Below are positions 26,914-36,505 of a stretch of 64,000 nt of DNA, in pieces. The stretch covers positions 461,323 through 525,322 of the forward strand of contig CANLOV010000002.1 of the NCBI GenBank assembly GCA_947492955.1, given 5' to 3'. Origin of the DNA: an uncultured Cellulophaga sp. GTDB lineage: Bacteria; Bacteroidota; Bacteroidia; Flavobacteriales; Flavobacteriaceae. Each line of letters starts with the position of its first letter. Positions within the stretch are counted from its first letter, which is position 1. The notes under the pieces are model-generated. The model had not been told where the DNA came from. It saw only the letters and a list, made by a program, of their open reading frames with translations, and ran no database searches. The translations under genes were made by a program, and so were the position numbers.

Positions 26914-28584
26914 TTAATTAAAAAATAATTTTAAAGCACTTAGTAAAGAAATTACTTGCATTTTCTCTATTCCATTTCCATTTTTATAATGGTTTATACA
27001 GTCTTCCTTAAGTTGAATATTTTCAACAAGGCTAATATTTGAAGAAAAATAATTATCTAAATGCTCCCTTAAATCGTCATTGGTTTTAATCCAATACTCT
27101 AAGGGGTTCATATTATTTTTAGAACCATAGCCCAATTTTTTTATTCTAGTTTTTAACAATATTTTTCGTAATAATTTATATAGAGTAACCTCTTTATTTT
27201 TTATAAAAATTGATGGTGAGTTAATTTTCTCTCCTGTTTTTTCCCAAATATAATTTGCTGCTTCTGGATACTTCTTTAAAATCCATTTTTTATAAATTTT
27301 TTGTTTACTTCTATGTTTAACAGGTATAGTCATTGCGAAGTTCAAAACGTCTATATCATAAAACGGGGACATTGTTTCTGTATATTGCTGTACTCCCATC
27401 AACCCATCATTAGCCCCGTTAAGCCCTCTTTGATACAGACAAAACAATTCATAATTTTTATATGAACTCTTAATTACTTGGTTAAAATCAACTTTGTTTA
27501 TCAACTTTTTAGAATACGCACCATCTCCATTTTTAAAATTAGTCTGTAAAACGATACCTTTATCAAAACTTCCAAATACAACATCTCCTAATTGACCCGA
27601 GTGGGAGATTCCTAAACATTCAAAATTTAGTTGGTTATATAAGCTTAAGCCATGAGCTAAACCGTGATACAATACATTACCCCCTGTTATTTTAGTCGTG
27701 TTCTCAATATTCTTTAAAAACAATCCATTGTCCAATGCCTTAAAAATCCATTCGTGTTTTAAATCAGACCCTATTTGTTTAGGAATAGTTTCATCCAAAT
27801 ATCGGGATTGCGAAAACGTGAAATTTAGTTGATTTGTATATCCCATTTTATTTGCCACCCATGATGTCATTCTTGAATCTAGACCTCCACTTAAGGCTAC
27901 AAAATGTTTATACCCATATTCAATATCTTTGTCAAATTGTCTTTTAATTGCTATTTTAAATAAAGAATCCATCCTATCAATAATCTCATCTTCCGTTAAA
28001 TTATTATTAGGAATATTATTTATTTCATAGTATTTATGATGAGTAGTAGTATTACCTTCTAATTTAATATAACTACCTGGGGACATTTTTCTTACACCGA
28101 CAGATAGTGTATAATCTTCCAACATATAACCATAGGTTAGTAACATATAAGCTGCACTCACATCTAGTTGCTCTTTTATACCTCTTCTTTTTCTTAATTC
28201 ATATAGTTTGGGCATACTACTTGCGAATACTAAACCTCCATTCATCATCTCGGAAAAATACATATTTTTACTTCCAATATGATCTTGAAACACAATCCAT
28301 TTATCTCTTTTTTTATCTAAGAATGCCCCACAGAACGACCCTCTGAAATCTTTATAAAAACTATCTCCTTTTTTCAAATATAAAGTCACTAAGGTTTCTA
28401 CCCATGTCTTGGATGATGATTCTAAAAACTCTTTTTTATTTAAAATAACCCCATCTAGAATTACAATAAATTGTTCGTTTTCAAAATGACATTTATCGTT
28501 TCTAAATTTTTCATTAAAATTAATATCTACCCTATAATCTGATAGTGACTTAGATTTATTTATTTCTAGTAAAAAATTTGACAT
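26914..28584 (-). CDS. Asparagine synthase-like amidotransferase without the nucleophile cysteine
   Basis: About 556 residues from MSNFLLEINK (an ATG 24 bp further upstream would overlap the flippase gene more). The N-terminal 160 residues follow the glutaminase (Ntn) fold (FRGSFCGAFLDKKRDKWIVFQD, GGLVFASSMPKL), but the protein does not begin with the Met-Cys that gives the nucleophile Cys. The second domain has the ATP pyrophosphatase loop ALSGGLDSRM and YTETMSPFYDIDVLNFAM. In polysaccharide loci such proteins (for example WbtH-like) make uronamides from uronic acids; with wecBC nearby, ManNAcA is a possible substrate. Use of free ammonia or of another amine is equally possible. Confidence 0.8.
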   Translation of the reverse strand: MSNFLLEINKSKSLSDYRVDINFNEKFRNDKCHFENEQFIVILDGVILNKKEFLESSSKTWVETLVTLYLKKGDSFYKDFRGSFCGAFLDKKRDKWIVFQDHIGSKNMYFSEMMNGGLVFASSMPKLYELRKRRGIKEQLDVSAAYMLLTYGYMLEDYTLSVGVRKMSPGSYIKLEGNTTTHHKYYEINNIPNNNLTEDEIIDRMDSLFKIAIKRQFDKDIEYGYKHFVALSGGLDSRMTSWVANKMGYTNQLNFTFSQSRYLDETIPKQIGSDLKHEWIFKALDNGLFLKNIENTTKITGGNVLYHGLAHGLSLYNQLNFECLGISHSGQLGDVVFGSFDKGIVLQTNFKNGDGAYSKKLINKVDFNQVIKSSYKNYELFCLYQRGLNGANDGLMGVQQYTETMSPFYDIDVLNFAMTIPVKHRSKQKIYKKWILKKYPEAANYIWEKTGEKINSPSIFIKNKEVTLYKLLRKILLKTRIKKLGYGSKNNMNPLEYWIKTNDDLREHLDNYFSSNISLVENIQLKEDCINHYKNGNGIEKMQVISLLSALKLFFN

Positions 28585-30007
28585 ATTTTTCTTTGTAATT
28601 ATTAACAATATTTTTAAATTTTCTCTCAGTTAAAAGAGCATAAATAAATAATAGAACCAATAATGGAAGCAACCATATTATTTGAAATACAAAATTTGTC
28701 TGATTACTTATACTATAACCTAAAAAAATAATGCCCGATAAAATAAATGGAGTAAACACTTTTTTAATATAAGCTATAAAAGGCATCTTTAAAAGTCTTT
28801 TGTAAAACATATACCATGAAGGGAAAATTAAACATATTTGTGCTAAGGCAATCAATACTACCACTCCAATTAGGTTTATATGTACTCCAATTAATATTAC
28901 AATAGGAAATATCACCATAATAATGATATTCCAATAAAACTCAATATCTGTTCTTCCTTTTGTTATTGATAATATCCCAATTAAACCAGAAATTGATCTG
29001 AAATAAACTACTATAGTAAATATCCTTACCAAATTAATAATAGTTAAATATTCTTCTCCATAGAGAATAGTAATTATTAATGGTGCTGCTATAGCAATAG
29101 CTCCATAAATAAAAGCATTTACAAAACTTAATCCTGTTATTAAATTATTGAAGTAAGACAATAATGATTTGTTATCAGATTGATATCTAGGTAATATGGA
29201 TATTGCAACTTTATTTACAACAGAATCAATGATACTTATAGGTCTTCTCACCAATTGTTTTGCCAAACTGTAGCCTCCTAATAATTCTGGCCCAAAAAAT
29301 TTACCAATAATTAGAACATCTAAGTCTCTATTAAAATAATTTACTATTTGCCCTCCCACTTGATAGATTCCTATTTTTAAAAATGGCTTGGTTTCATCAT
29401 AATTAAAATGAAAGATAAGGCGTTGTTTATTGTTTCCTATTACAAAATAAATCAAATTACTTATTCCGTATTGAGTTAATGCCGAATATACTAAAGCATA
29501 AACACCAAAACCTTTAACAGCCAAGGTAATTGCTAATATTAAGGATAAAACAACAGTCAACATATCAATTACAGCTATTTTTTTAAATTCTAAATTTTTC
29601 TGCAAGATGGTTTTATATTGGCGGCCAATTGCCGAGAAGATAATTCCAAACCCTGCTAAAGGAATAAGCTTGTTAAGTTGTGTTTCATTATAGAAATTTG
29701 CAATAAATGGGCTTAAAACAACTATTAATCCTAGTAAAAAAAAACTAAATCCAACATTTAACCAGTATAAACTAGCATATTCCTCTTTTTTAATATTTTG
29801 TCTGTGAAGTATCGCTGAGGTTAGCCCCATATCCATAAACAAATCCATAAAGCCAAGTACAAAAGTAACTAAGGCCATTAACCCAAAGTCAGTAACATCT
29901 AAAAAACGAGCTAATACAGATATTTTAAGTAAAGCACTAATCGCTATGGTAATTGTAGAAACTGTTGTCCATTTAACCCCAGAAATAGCTTGTTTTTTAA
30001 TATTCAT
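28556..30007 (-). CDS. Polysaccharide flippase (Wzx/MOP family)
   Basis: A 483-residue protein with about twelve to fourteen membrane helices. The N-terminal KKQAISGVKWTTVSTITIAI and the segment LARFLDVTDFGLMALVTFVLG are the typical Wzx/lipopolysaccharide biosynthesis flippase start (RxLxxxxFG). It would move the undecaprenyl-linked repeat unit across the inner membrane. Its C-terminal coding end overlaps the amidotransferase start, and its start overlaps the GT56 gene by 11 bp. Confident to family. Confidence 0.9.
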   Translation of the reverse strand: MNIKKQAISGVKWTTVSTITIAISALLKISVLARFLDVTDFGLMALVTFVLGFMDLFMDMGLTSAILHRQNIKKEEYASLYWLNVGFSFFLLGLIVVLSPFIANFYNETQLNKLIPLAGFGIIFSAIGRQYKTILQKNLEFKKIAVIDMLTVVLSLILAITLAVKGFGVYALVYSALTQYGISNLIYFVIGNNKQRLIFHFNYDETKPFLKIGIYQVGGQIVNYFNRDLDVLIIGKFFGPELLGGYSLAKQLVRRPISIIDSVVNKVAISILPRYQSDNKSLLSYFNNLITGLSFVNAFIYGAIAIAAPLIITILYGEEYLTIINLVRIFTIVVYFRSISGLIGILSITKGRTDIEFYWNIIIMVIFPIVILIGVHINLIGVVVLIALAQICLIFPSWYMFYKRLLKMPFIAYIKKVFTPFILSGIIFLGYSISNQTNFVFQIIWLLPLLVLLFIYALLTERKFKNIVNNYKEKYVKFFTRNK

Positions 30008-31160
30008 TTACGATAGAATATAAACCTTGTTTTAATTGATGTTTTATGTTGTTTAGACTAATTTCTCTATTTAAAATTTGTCTATTATTATTGATTTCAT
30101 CTAAAGATAAACCCATTAAAGCTTCAGAGTTATTTAGCTTTAAATCATTATTGATAGCAAAAACTACAATTCCAATTCTTTTTAAATAATGATAAAAAGT
30201 ATTACGCTCATCCAAATACACTTTTGCTCCCATCCACAACATAGCAATTATATTGCCTACTGCCTGTTGTCTATAATGATTCATAATAACTATATTACAA
30301 CTACTCAAAAGTGTATTATATTTGTCCAATGACATGAAATCAAAAAGTGTAATCAGGTTTTTACCAAATATGTTTGTCCCAATGTCATCAATAATTGAGC
30401 CATATTCTTTGTCACCGTAGCTTAAAGGAACAATCAACTTTCTGTCTTCAATGTCAAACTGTTTTAAAATATTAAAAGCTTCAATATGATTATTTGATGT
30501 AGATGATGAGTTACCCAGTAAAATATTGCTACCATCTACTCTTAGATTTTCAATCCCTTTAAAGATAAACTCCAAAGGGTAATAGGTCATGCAAAAATGA
30601 GAAACAGAAGGTGATAAATAACCCAGTTTTTTAAAATATTCTACCTCTTCCTTGTGAATTATACCAAAATGTTTAATTTTTTTTGCTGCTACAAGTATTG
30701 TGTGTTCTGGAGTTTTAGTTTGATGTTTTAAACAATAATAAAAAGGCCTGATTACCGATTTTAACCTATCTTTTAGATTTTGTTTATGGAATTTTAAGAA
30801 TGTATCTTTACCAATAATTTTTTTTCCAAGTGCACTAGAATTATCGTACAGCTCACCACCCCAAAAAAACCAAATGAATCTACTAATGTCTTTAGATTTA
30901 ATAACTATTTGACTTTGAAAATAATTTAACCCATGAAATATTGTAAGATCATAGTTTTTAGTTTCATTTAGACAAAAAGATAGATTTTTCTTATTATTTG
31001 TAATTATAGCGAATTCGTCACTTAAATTTACATATTTTGTAGTTTTCAAATTCTTCTCTAAAATTATTAAAAATCTATTCTGATTTTTAATAATTTCATT
31101 AAACTGAAAATATATACTATTTACAAACTTTTCGTCTGGGGCAATATGTAATATTTTCAT
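29997..31160 (-). CDS. GT56 TDP-Fuc4NAc:lipid II-type transferase (WecF-like)
   Basis: A 387-residue protein from the start MKILHIAPDEKF; that start lies in a 4-bp overlap with rffA, so it is preferred over one 21 bp upstream. WecF/RffT family marks: IAPDEKFVNSIYFQF at the N-terminus, IFHGLNYFQ, FIWFFWGGELYD, GNSSSTSNNHIEAFNIL and IVMNHYRQQAVGNIIAMLWMGA. WecF transfers a 4-amino-4,6-dideoxy-galactose (Fuc4NAc) unit to a lipid-linked acceptor in enterobacterial common antigen. The rffA and formyltransferase genes directly upstream would make the donor, here probably N-formylated. Confidence 0.88.
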   Translation of the reverse strand: MKILHIAPDEKFVNSIYFQFNEIIKNQNRFLIILEKNLKTTKYVNLSDEFAIITNNKKNLSFCLNETKNYDLTIFHGLNYFQSQIVIKSKDISRFIWFFWGGELYDNSSALGKKIIGKDTFLKFHKQNLKDRLKSVIRPFYYCLKHQTKTPEHTILVAAKKIKHFGIIHKEEVEYFKKLGYLSPSVSHFCMTYYPLEFIFKGIENLRVDGSNILLGNSSSTSNNHIEAFNILKQFDIEDRKLIVPLSYGDKEYGSIIDDIGTNIFGKNLITLFDFMSLDKYNTLLSSCNIVIMNHYRQQAVGNIIAMLWMGAKVYLDERNTFYHYLKRIGIVVFAINNDLKLNNSEALMGLSLDEINNNRQILNREISLNNIKHQLKQGLYSIVNEY

Positions 31161-32287
31161 TTGAAAAATTGAATTATACATTGCACAATATGTTCAACTT
31201 GTTTTATTTCTAGATTATAATAAAAAGGTAAACGTATTAAACAGTCTGTATATTTATCCGCTTGCGGTAAATCTGAATGATTCCCTTTTAATGTTTCTTT
31301 ATAGTAAGGGCTCGTATGTAAAGATAAATAATGGAAAACAGCATGAATTTTATTCTCTTTTAAGTGAGTTAGTAATGCATCTCTCTCTGAACTGTCTTTA
31401 GTAAGAATATAAAACATATGGGCATTATTTGTAGCATAATCTGGAAAAGAAGGTAATATAATTTTACCCTTTTCTTGTAAGAGAACAAGCTGCTTAAAGT
31501 AAGTTTCCCACAATAATATCCGTTTTAGTTGAATTTGTTTTAAATGTTCTAATTGTGCATATAAGAAGGCGGCTATAAGTTCTGAAGGTAAAAATGATGA
31601 CCCTGTATCTACCCAGCCATATTTATCTACCTCTCCTTTAAAAAAAGCAGAACGATTAGTTCCTTTTTCCCATATAACTTCAGCTCTATCAATAAAACGT
31701 TCATCATTAATTGTAAGTAATCCTCCTTCACCAGCAATAATATTCTTGGTTTCATGAAAAGAAAAAGTTCCAAAATGACCAATAGACCCTAAAGCTTTTC
31801 CTTTGTAAAAGGAATCTATAGCTTGTGCGGCATCTTCTACAACAAATAAACCATACTTATTAGCTACTTCTATAATAATATCCATATCACATGCTACACC
31901 TGCATAATGTACTACAATAATAGCACGTGTTTTGGAGGTAATAAGATTTTCTATTTTTGTTTCATCTATTCCAGGATGGTCTGTTCTGCTATCCGCAAAT
32001 ACAATTTTAGCACCCTGCCGCACATATGCGAGAGCAGTAGACACAAAAGTATAAGATGGCACAATAACCTCATCACCTGGCTTAATATCCATTAAAATAG
32101 CTGTCATTTCTAAAGCATCTGTACAAGATGTTGTCAATAATGTTTTTTTGAATCCAAATTTATCTTCAAAAAAATCTTGACACTTCTTTGTGAAATCACC
32201 ATTACCAGATATCTTTCCTGATTGTACAGCATTTTCTATATATGAGGTTTCATTACCTACTAAAAATGGTTTATTAAAAGGTATCAT
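31157..32287 (-). CDS. rffA: dTDP-4-amino-4,6-dideoxygalactose transaminase
   Basis: A 376-residue PLP enzyme of the DegT/DnrJ/EryC1 family. The WecE/RffA type is visible from MIPFNKPFLVGNETSYI, SGNGDFTKKCQDFFE, DEVIVPSYTFVSTALAYVRQGA, FADSRTDHPGIDETKIE and VVHYAGVACDMD; the PLP lysine stands in FSFHETKNIIAGEGG (Lys in HETK). The reaction is dTDP-4-keto-6-deoxyglucose plus glutamate to dTDP-Fuc4N. It overlaps the formyltransferase gene by four bases, and rmlA/rmlB upstream make the substrate. Confidence 0.93.
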   Translation of the reverse strand: MIPFNKPFLVGNETSYIENAVQSGKISGNGDFTKKCQDFFEDKFGFKKTLLTTSCTDALEMTAILMDIKPGDEVIVPSYTFVSTALAYVRQGAKIVFADSRTDHPGIDETKIENLITSKTRAIIVVHYAGVACDMDIIIEVANKYGLFVVEDAAQAIDSFYKGKALGSIGHFGTFSFHETKNIIAGEGGLLTINDERFIDRAEVIWEKGTNRSAFFKGEVDKYGWVDTGSSFLPSELIAAFLYAQLEHLKQIQLKRILLWETYFKQLVLLQEKGKIILPSFPDYATNNAHMFYILTKDSSERDALLTHLKENKIHAVFHYLSLHTSPYYKETLKGNHSDLPQADKYTDCLIRLPFYYNLEIKQVEHIVQCIIQFFK

Positions 32288-33168
32288 GTAAATCTTAATC
32301 TAAATTTTTTTATTGGCAAAACAGCCTCTCCAGATAAAACGTAAAACGCTGATATAATCTTCAGTAATCCATTGCCACAAACTATTACAGGATTTCCTTT
32401 TTCTACAAAAATCACTTTACCAGGAGTTCTATTTTCAATTACCACATCATCCAAAGCAATCGCTTCTTCTATTCTTATTAATTCCTTTCCCATAGAACTA
32501 ACTGCACCTTTATAAGGAAAACCTGTTGCATTGATAAACTTTTCCAAATAAGTAGCATCTCTACTCCAATCTATATTATAATCTTTTTCATCTCTCCATA
32601 AACTATATGTAATTTCAGATTCTTCTTGTTCTACAGTCTTTATTACTTGATTTGAGATTATCATTTTCATGATATCCAAGACTAAAATTACATAACAATT
32701 TGAAATTTTATCTATTGCATCATTTATTTTAAGAGGGTATTGAACATCTATTGTGGTTTGTTTAATAATTGGGCCTCTGTCATATTGTTCTGAGGCAAAT
32801 AAAGCAGTTACACCAAGCTTTTTTTCTCCATTTATTAATGCACTTACCAGAGGAGCAAACCCTCTATATTTAGGCAAGAGAGAATCGTGTAAAACAATTA
32901 TCTTTTGATTATTTGTAACAGGAATTAACCATCTCCATGAAATAGCAACAATAAATCCTGCTTTCGACTTTGGAGCATCTTGTCTAATAAAATTATCTAT
33001 GTTATTTGTTATACATATATTTTTTATCTCTTCAGTATAATCTTCTACGACATTTATATCTTCTGCATAAATGACTTGTTCAATATGCTTGCGATAGCCA
33101 TACTTTACTAGAGCTTGCAATACTAGATAGCCCTTTCTTGACATAATATAATAAGAAACCTTACCCAT
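32284..33168 (-). CDS. Formyltransferase-family protein, probable sugar N-formyltransferase
   Basis: A 294-residue protein of the Fmt/ArnA formyltransferase fold. The core motif LHDSLLPKYRGFAPLV and the aspartate in YDRGPII are seen; the C-terminal part (TPGKVIFVEKGNPVIVCGNG) is the OB-like domain of Fmt. The catalytic Asn, two residues before the His in the family (NxH), is Val here. The gene is fused in an overlapping order with rffA and rmlA, so it probably formylates the 4-amino group of dTDP-Fuc4N using N10-formyltetrahydrofolate, a step that takes the place of the WecD acetyltransferase. It is not the housekeeping tRNA enzyme by sequence and context. Confidence 0.78.
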   Translation of the reverse strand: MGKVSYYIMSRKGYLVLQALVKYGYRKHIEQVIYAEDINVVEDYTEEIKNICITNNIDNFIRQDAPKSKAGFIVAISWRWLIPVTNNQKIIVLHDSLLPKYRGFAPLVSALINGEKKLGVTALFASEQYDRGPIIKQTTIDVQYPLKINDAIDKISNCYVILVLDIMKMIISNQVIKTVEQEESEITYSLWRDEKDYNIDWSRDATYLEKFINATGFPYKGAVSSMGKELIRIEEAIALDDVVIENRTPGKVIFVEKGNPVIVCGNGLLKIISAFYVLSGEAVLPIKKFRLRFT

Positions 33169-34043
33169 TATTCTTTTAATAATCGTTTTAAGTATTCCCC
33201 ATAACCGCTCTTCTTATAACCTTCTGCAATAATTACTAATTCTCCTCTGGAAATATATTTCATCCTAAAGGCAATTTCTTCTAAACAAGCAATCTTTAAA
33301 CTTGTACGTTTTTCTACAGCTTTTACAAATTCTGTAGCTTCCGTTAAAGCCTCATGCGTACCTGTGTCTAGCCAAGCAAAACCACGACTCATTACTTGCA
33401 TTTTTAAGTTTTTTTGATTCAAATAAGCTTGGTTTACAGAAGTTATTTCTAATTCTCCCCTATGAGAAGGCTTTATATTTTTAGCAATTTGAATTACTGA
33501 ATTTGGGTAATAATATAACCCAACTACAGCAAAATTAGACTTTGGTTCTTCTGGTTTCTCTTCAATACTTAATACGTTACCTTCTTCATCAAAATCTGCA
33601 ACACCATACCGCTCAGGGTCTTCTACATAATAACCAAAAACAACAGCCTTTTTTTCCTCTTTTACGGTTAATTTAGATTGTGCTAATATTTTCTGTAGCC
33701 CTGCTCCATAAAATATATTATCCCCCAGAACTAAACAAACATCATCATCATCAATAAATTTTTCTCCTATAATAAATGCTTGGGCCAAACCATCTGGGGA
33801 AGGCTGCTCAGCATAGCTTATTTGTAATCCTAATTGAGAACCATCATTAAATAAGCGTTTAAAATTTGGTAAATCTATTGGTGTCGATATAATTAAAACC
33901 TCACGAATACCTGACAGCATCAATACCGAAAGAGGGTAATAAACCATTGGTTTATCATACACTGGCAATAATTGCTTAGAAACCACTTGTGTTAAAGGGT
34001 GTAAACGTGTTCCTGAACCTCCTGCTAGTATTATTCCCTTCAT
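33168..34043 (-). CDS. rmlA: Glucose-1-phosphate thymidylyltransferase
   Basis: A 291-residue RmlA/RfbA. Marks: [18 protein letters not shown] (nucleotide site), [72 protein letters not shown], and [16 protein letters not shown]. It makes dTDP-glucose from dTTP and glucose-1-phosphate. The length is the family's usual. A decayed copy lies at about 40090-40376. Its stop overlaps the next gene's start. Confidence 0.97.
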   Translation of the reverse strand: MKGIILAGGSGTRLHPLTQVVSKQLLPVYDKPMVYYPLSVLMLSGIREVLIISTPIDLPNFKRLFNDGSQLGLQISYAEQPSPDGLAQAFIIGEKFIDDDDVCLVLGDNIFYGAGLQKILAQSKLTVKEEKKAVVFGYYVEDPERYGVADFDEEGNVLSIEEKPEEPKSNFAVVGLYYYPNSVIQIAKNIKPSHRGELEITSVNQAYLNQKNLKMQVMSRGFAWLDTGTHEALTEATEFVKAVEKRTSLKIACLEEIAFRMKYISRGELVIIAEGYKKSGYGEYLKRLLKE

Positions 34044-34079
34044 TATTTAATATTTACTAATACTACTAAAAATAGTATT

Positions 34080-35123
34080 TTAATTATATTGTTTTTTGTA
34101 ATACTGCTGATAAGCACCTGAAGTAACATTTTTAAGCCATTCGGTATTTTTTAAATACCAATCTATTGTTATTTCTAAACCTTCTTCAAATTTCAAGGAA
34201 GGTTCCCAACCTAAGTCTTTCCTTATTTTTGTGGCATCTATAGCATATCGTAAATCATGTCCTGGGCGATCTTTAACATAAGTAATTAAACCTTCCGATG
34301 TTCCGGTGGGACGCTGTAATTTATCGTCCATTAATTTACATAAAAGTTTTACTAGACTTATATTCGTCCATTCATTAAATCCTCCAATATTATAGGTTTC
34401 ATGATTTTTTCCTTTGTGAAACGCTAAGTCAATTGCTACTGCATGATCTTTTACATATAACCAATCTCTTGTAAACAATCCATTACCATAAACAGGGAGA
34501 GGTTTATTATTTATAATATTATTTATAAATAATGGAATTAATTTTTCTGGAAAATGATTTGGCCCATAGTTATTTGAGCAATTGCTAATAACATAAGGCA
34601 TTCCATATGTTTCTCCATAAGCCCTTACAAAATGATCTGAACTGGCTTTAGAGGCAGAATAAGGTGAATTAGGGTCATATGCCGTAGTTTCTGTAAAAAG
34701 ACCTGTTTTTCCAAGGCTGCCATATACCTCGTCTGTGCTTACATGGTAAAAGCGTTTTCCTTGCCAGTTATCTTGCCATAAGTTTTTAAACGCATTTAAT
34801 AATACCATTGTTCCCAAAACATTGGTTTTAGCAAATGCTAAAGGGTCTTTAATGGAACGATCTACATGGCTTTCTGCTGCTAAGTGAATTACACTAGAGA
34901 ATCTATGTCCTTTAAAAAGTTTATTGATAAACTTTTCATCTGTAATATCTCCTTTTATAAAAACATAATTTTGCGCTTGCTCTAAATCTTTTAGGTTCTC
35001 GAGATTACCTGCATACGTTAAGGCGTCCAAATTAAAAATATTATAATTAGGATACTTTGTTACAAACTGCCTCACTACATGCGACCCAATAAAACCTGCT
35101 CCTCCTGTAATTAATATATTCAT
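34080..35123 (-). CDS. rmlB: dTDP-glucose 4,6-dehydratase
   Basis: A 347-residue RmlB/RfbB of the extended SDR family. NAD site ITGGAGFIGSHVV; substrate/catalytic segment [21 protein letters not shown] (Tyr-xxx-Lys); [14 protein letters not shown] and TRDWLYVKDHAVAI. It makes dTDP-4-keto-6-deoxyglucose, the common precursor of the rhamnose branch (rmlC, rmlD) and the Fuc4N branch (rffA). Length normal. It follows a 166-bp gap that may carry an internal promoter. Confidence 0.96.
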   Translation of the reverse strand: MNILITGGAGFIGSHVVRQFVTKYPNYNIFNLDALTYAGNLENLKDLEQAQNYVFIKGDITDEKFINKLFKGHRFSSVIHLAAESHVDRSIKDPLAFAKTNVLGTMVLLNAFKNLWQDNWQGKRFYHVSTDEVYGSLGKTGLFTETTAYDPNSPYSASKASSDHFVRAYGETYGMPYVISNCSNNYGPNHFPEKLIPLFINNIINNKPLPVYGNGLFTRDWLYVKDHAVAIDLAFHKGKNHETYNIGGFNEWTNISLVKLLCKLMDDKLQRPTGTSEGLITYVKDRPGHDLRYAIDATKIRKDLGWEPSLKFEEGLEITIDWYLKNTEWLKNVTSGAYQQYYKKQYN

Positions 35124-35289
35124 AGCTATTTTGCCTCTAAGTTACCTTTTTAAATAGAATTTATTATTACACTTGTATATATATCTATCATGCATAAATA
35201 ATTTCACTTTTTTAAGCTATTTAATTAAAATGGATATTGTCTTTAAATAATATTATTCTTCTCTATTTTATTAATAACAAGTTCTTGTA

Positions 35290-36504
35290 CTACTTGTATA
35301 CCCCGCAAAAATCGAGTACAACTTTATCCTCTGATATTTTTAATGTTTTAAACTCATCATGTGCTACTAAAAACGCAATAATATCGGCTTGTTTTGTTGC
35401 TTCTCTATAATTTGTTAGTTTAAACACTTTATGTTCTGTTATATTAGGTTCTACAATATAGTGTGCTTCATTATTAGCGTTTTGTAAAACTTTTTGAGCT
35501 ATATATTTTGCTGGAGATTCTCTCAAATCATCAATATTTGGTTTAAAAGCTAATCCCATTATTGCAATACTTGGTTTACGCCCGTGCTTTAATTCAAACT
35601 CTAATTTGGATGTTTGTACTTTTTCAGCACACCAAAATGATTTATAATTATTTATTTCTCTAGCAGTTCCTATTATTTTAGATTCCATAGGATACTCAGC
35701 TACTATAAAATATGGATCAACAGCTATGCAATGTCCACCCACTCCACAACCAGGTTGTAATATATTTACTCTTGGGTGTTTATTTGCTAATGCTATAAGC
35801 TCCCATACATTTATATCTGCTTTATCACAGATTAGTGATAATTCATTAGCAAAAGCAATTTGTACATCTCTAGAAGAGTTCTCTACTAATTTACACATCT
35901 CTGCAGTACGCGCATTTGTTTTATGTAAATCCCCTTTTATAAATTCTCTGTAAAAAGTAAGTGCCTTTTCTGTAGATTTTTCATCTACACCACCAATAAC
36001 ACGATCGTTATGTACTAATTCGTACATCACATTTCCTGGCAAGACACGTTCTGGACAATAAGCTATATTTATTTTTCCTTCTAACTCTGGTCTTTCGGCA
36101 TATATTAATTGCATCATCTTTTCTGTTGTTCCAACAGGAGAAGTAGATTCTATAATATATAAATCGTCTACCTTTAACAATGGTAAAACTGCTCTAGTTG
36201 CGGATTCTACAAAAGATATATCTGGCTCGTTTTTTGCCTTAAATGGTGTAGGCACAACAATTAAATAGGTATTTGCTTCTATAGGTGTTGTCTTAGCTTT
36301 TAAATAACCTTCTTTAACAGCTTCCGCAACCGCAATATCTAATTCTGGTTCTACAATGTGAATTTTTCCTTGATTAATAGTTTCTACTACTCTTGGGTTA
36401 ATATCTACCCCGTGAACATAGATTTTGTTTTGTGCTATTAAAGCAGCAGTTGGCAGTCCTATATACCCCAAACCAATCATCACTACACTCGGTTTATTAT
36501 TCAT
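35290..36504 (-). CDS. wecC: UDP-N-acetyl-D-mannosaminuronate dehydrogenase
   Basis: A 404-residue UDP-sugar dehydrogenase of the WecC type. NAD site VVMIGLGYIGLPTAALIA; IIESTSPVGTTEKMM; YCPERVLPGNVMYELVHNDR; catalytic Cys in QPGCGVGGHCIAVDPYFI (the Cys of GGHCI is the nucleophile); AIMGLAFKPNIDDLRESPA. It oxidises UDP-ManNAc to UDP-ManNAcA with two NAD. It is one base after wecB in the same operon. Confidence 0.94.
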   Translation of the reverse strand: MNNKPSVVMIGLGYIGLPTAALIAQNKIYVHGVDINPRVVETINQGKIHIVEPELDIAVAEAVKEGYLKAKTTPIEANTYLIVVPTPFKAKNEPDISFVESATRAVLPLLKVDDLYIIESTSPVGTTEKMMQLIYAERPELEGKINIAYCPERVLPGNVMYELVHNDRVIGGVDEKSTEKALTFYREFIKGDLHKTNARTAEMCKLVENSSRDVQIAFANELSLICDKADINVWELIALANKHPRVNILQPGCGVGGHCIAVDPYFIVAEYPMESKIIGTAREINNYKSFWCAEKVQTSKLEFELKHGRKPSIAIMGLAFKPNIDDLRESPAKYIAQKVLQNANNEAHYIVEPNITEHKVFKLTNYREATKQADIIAFLVAHDEFKTLKISEDKVVLDFCGVYK

Positions 36505-36505
36505 T

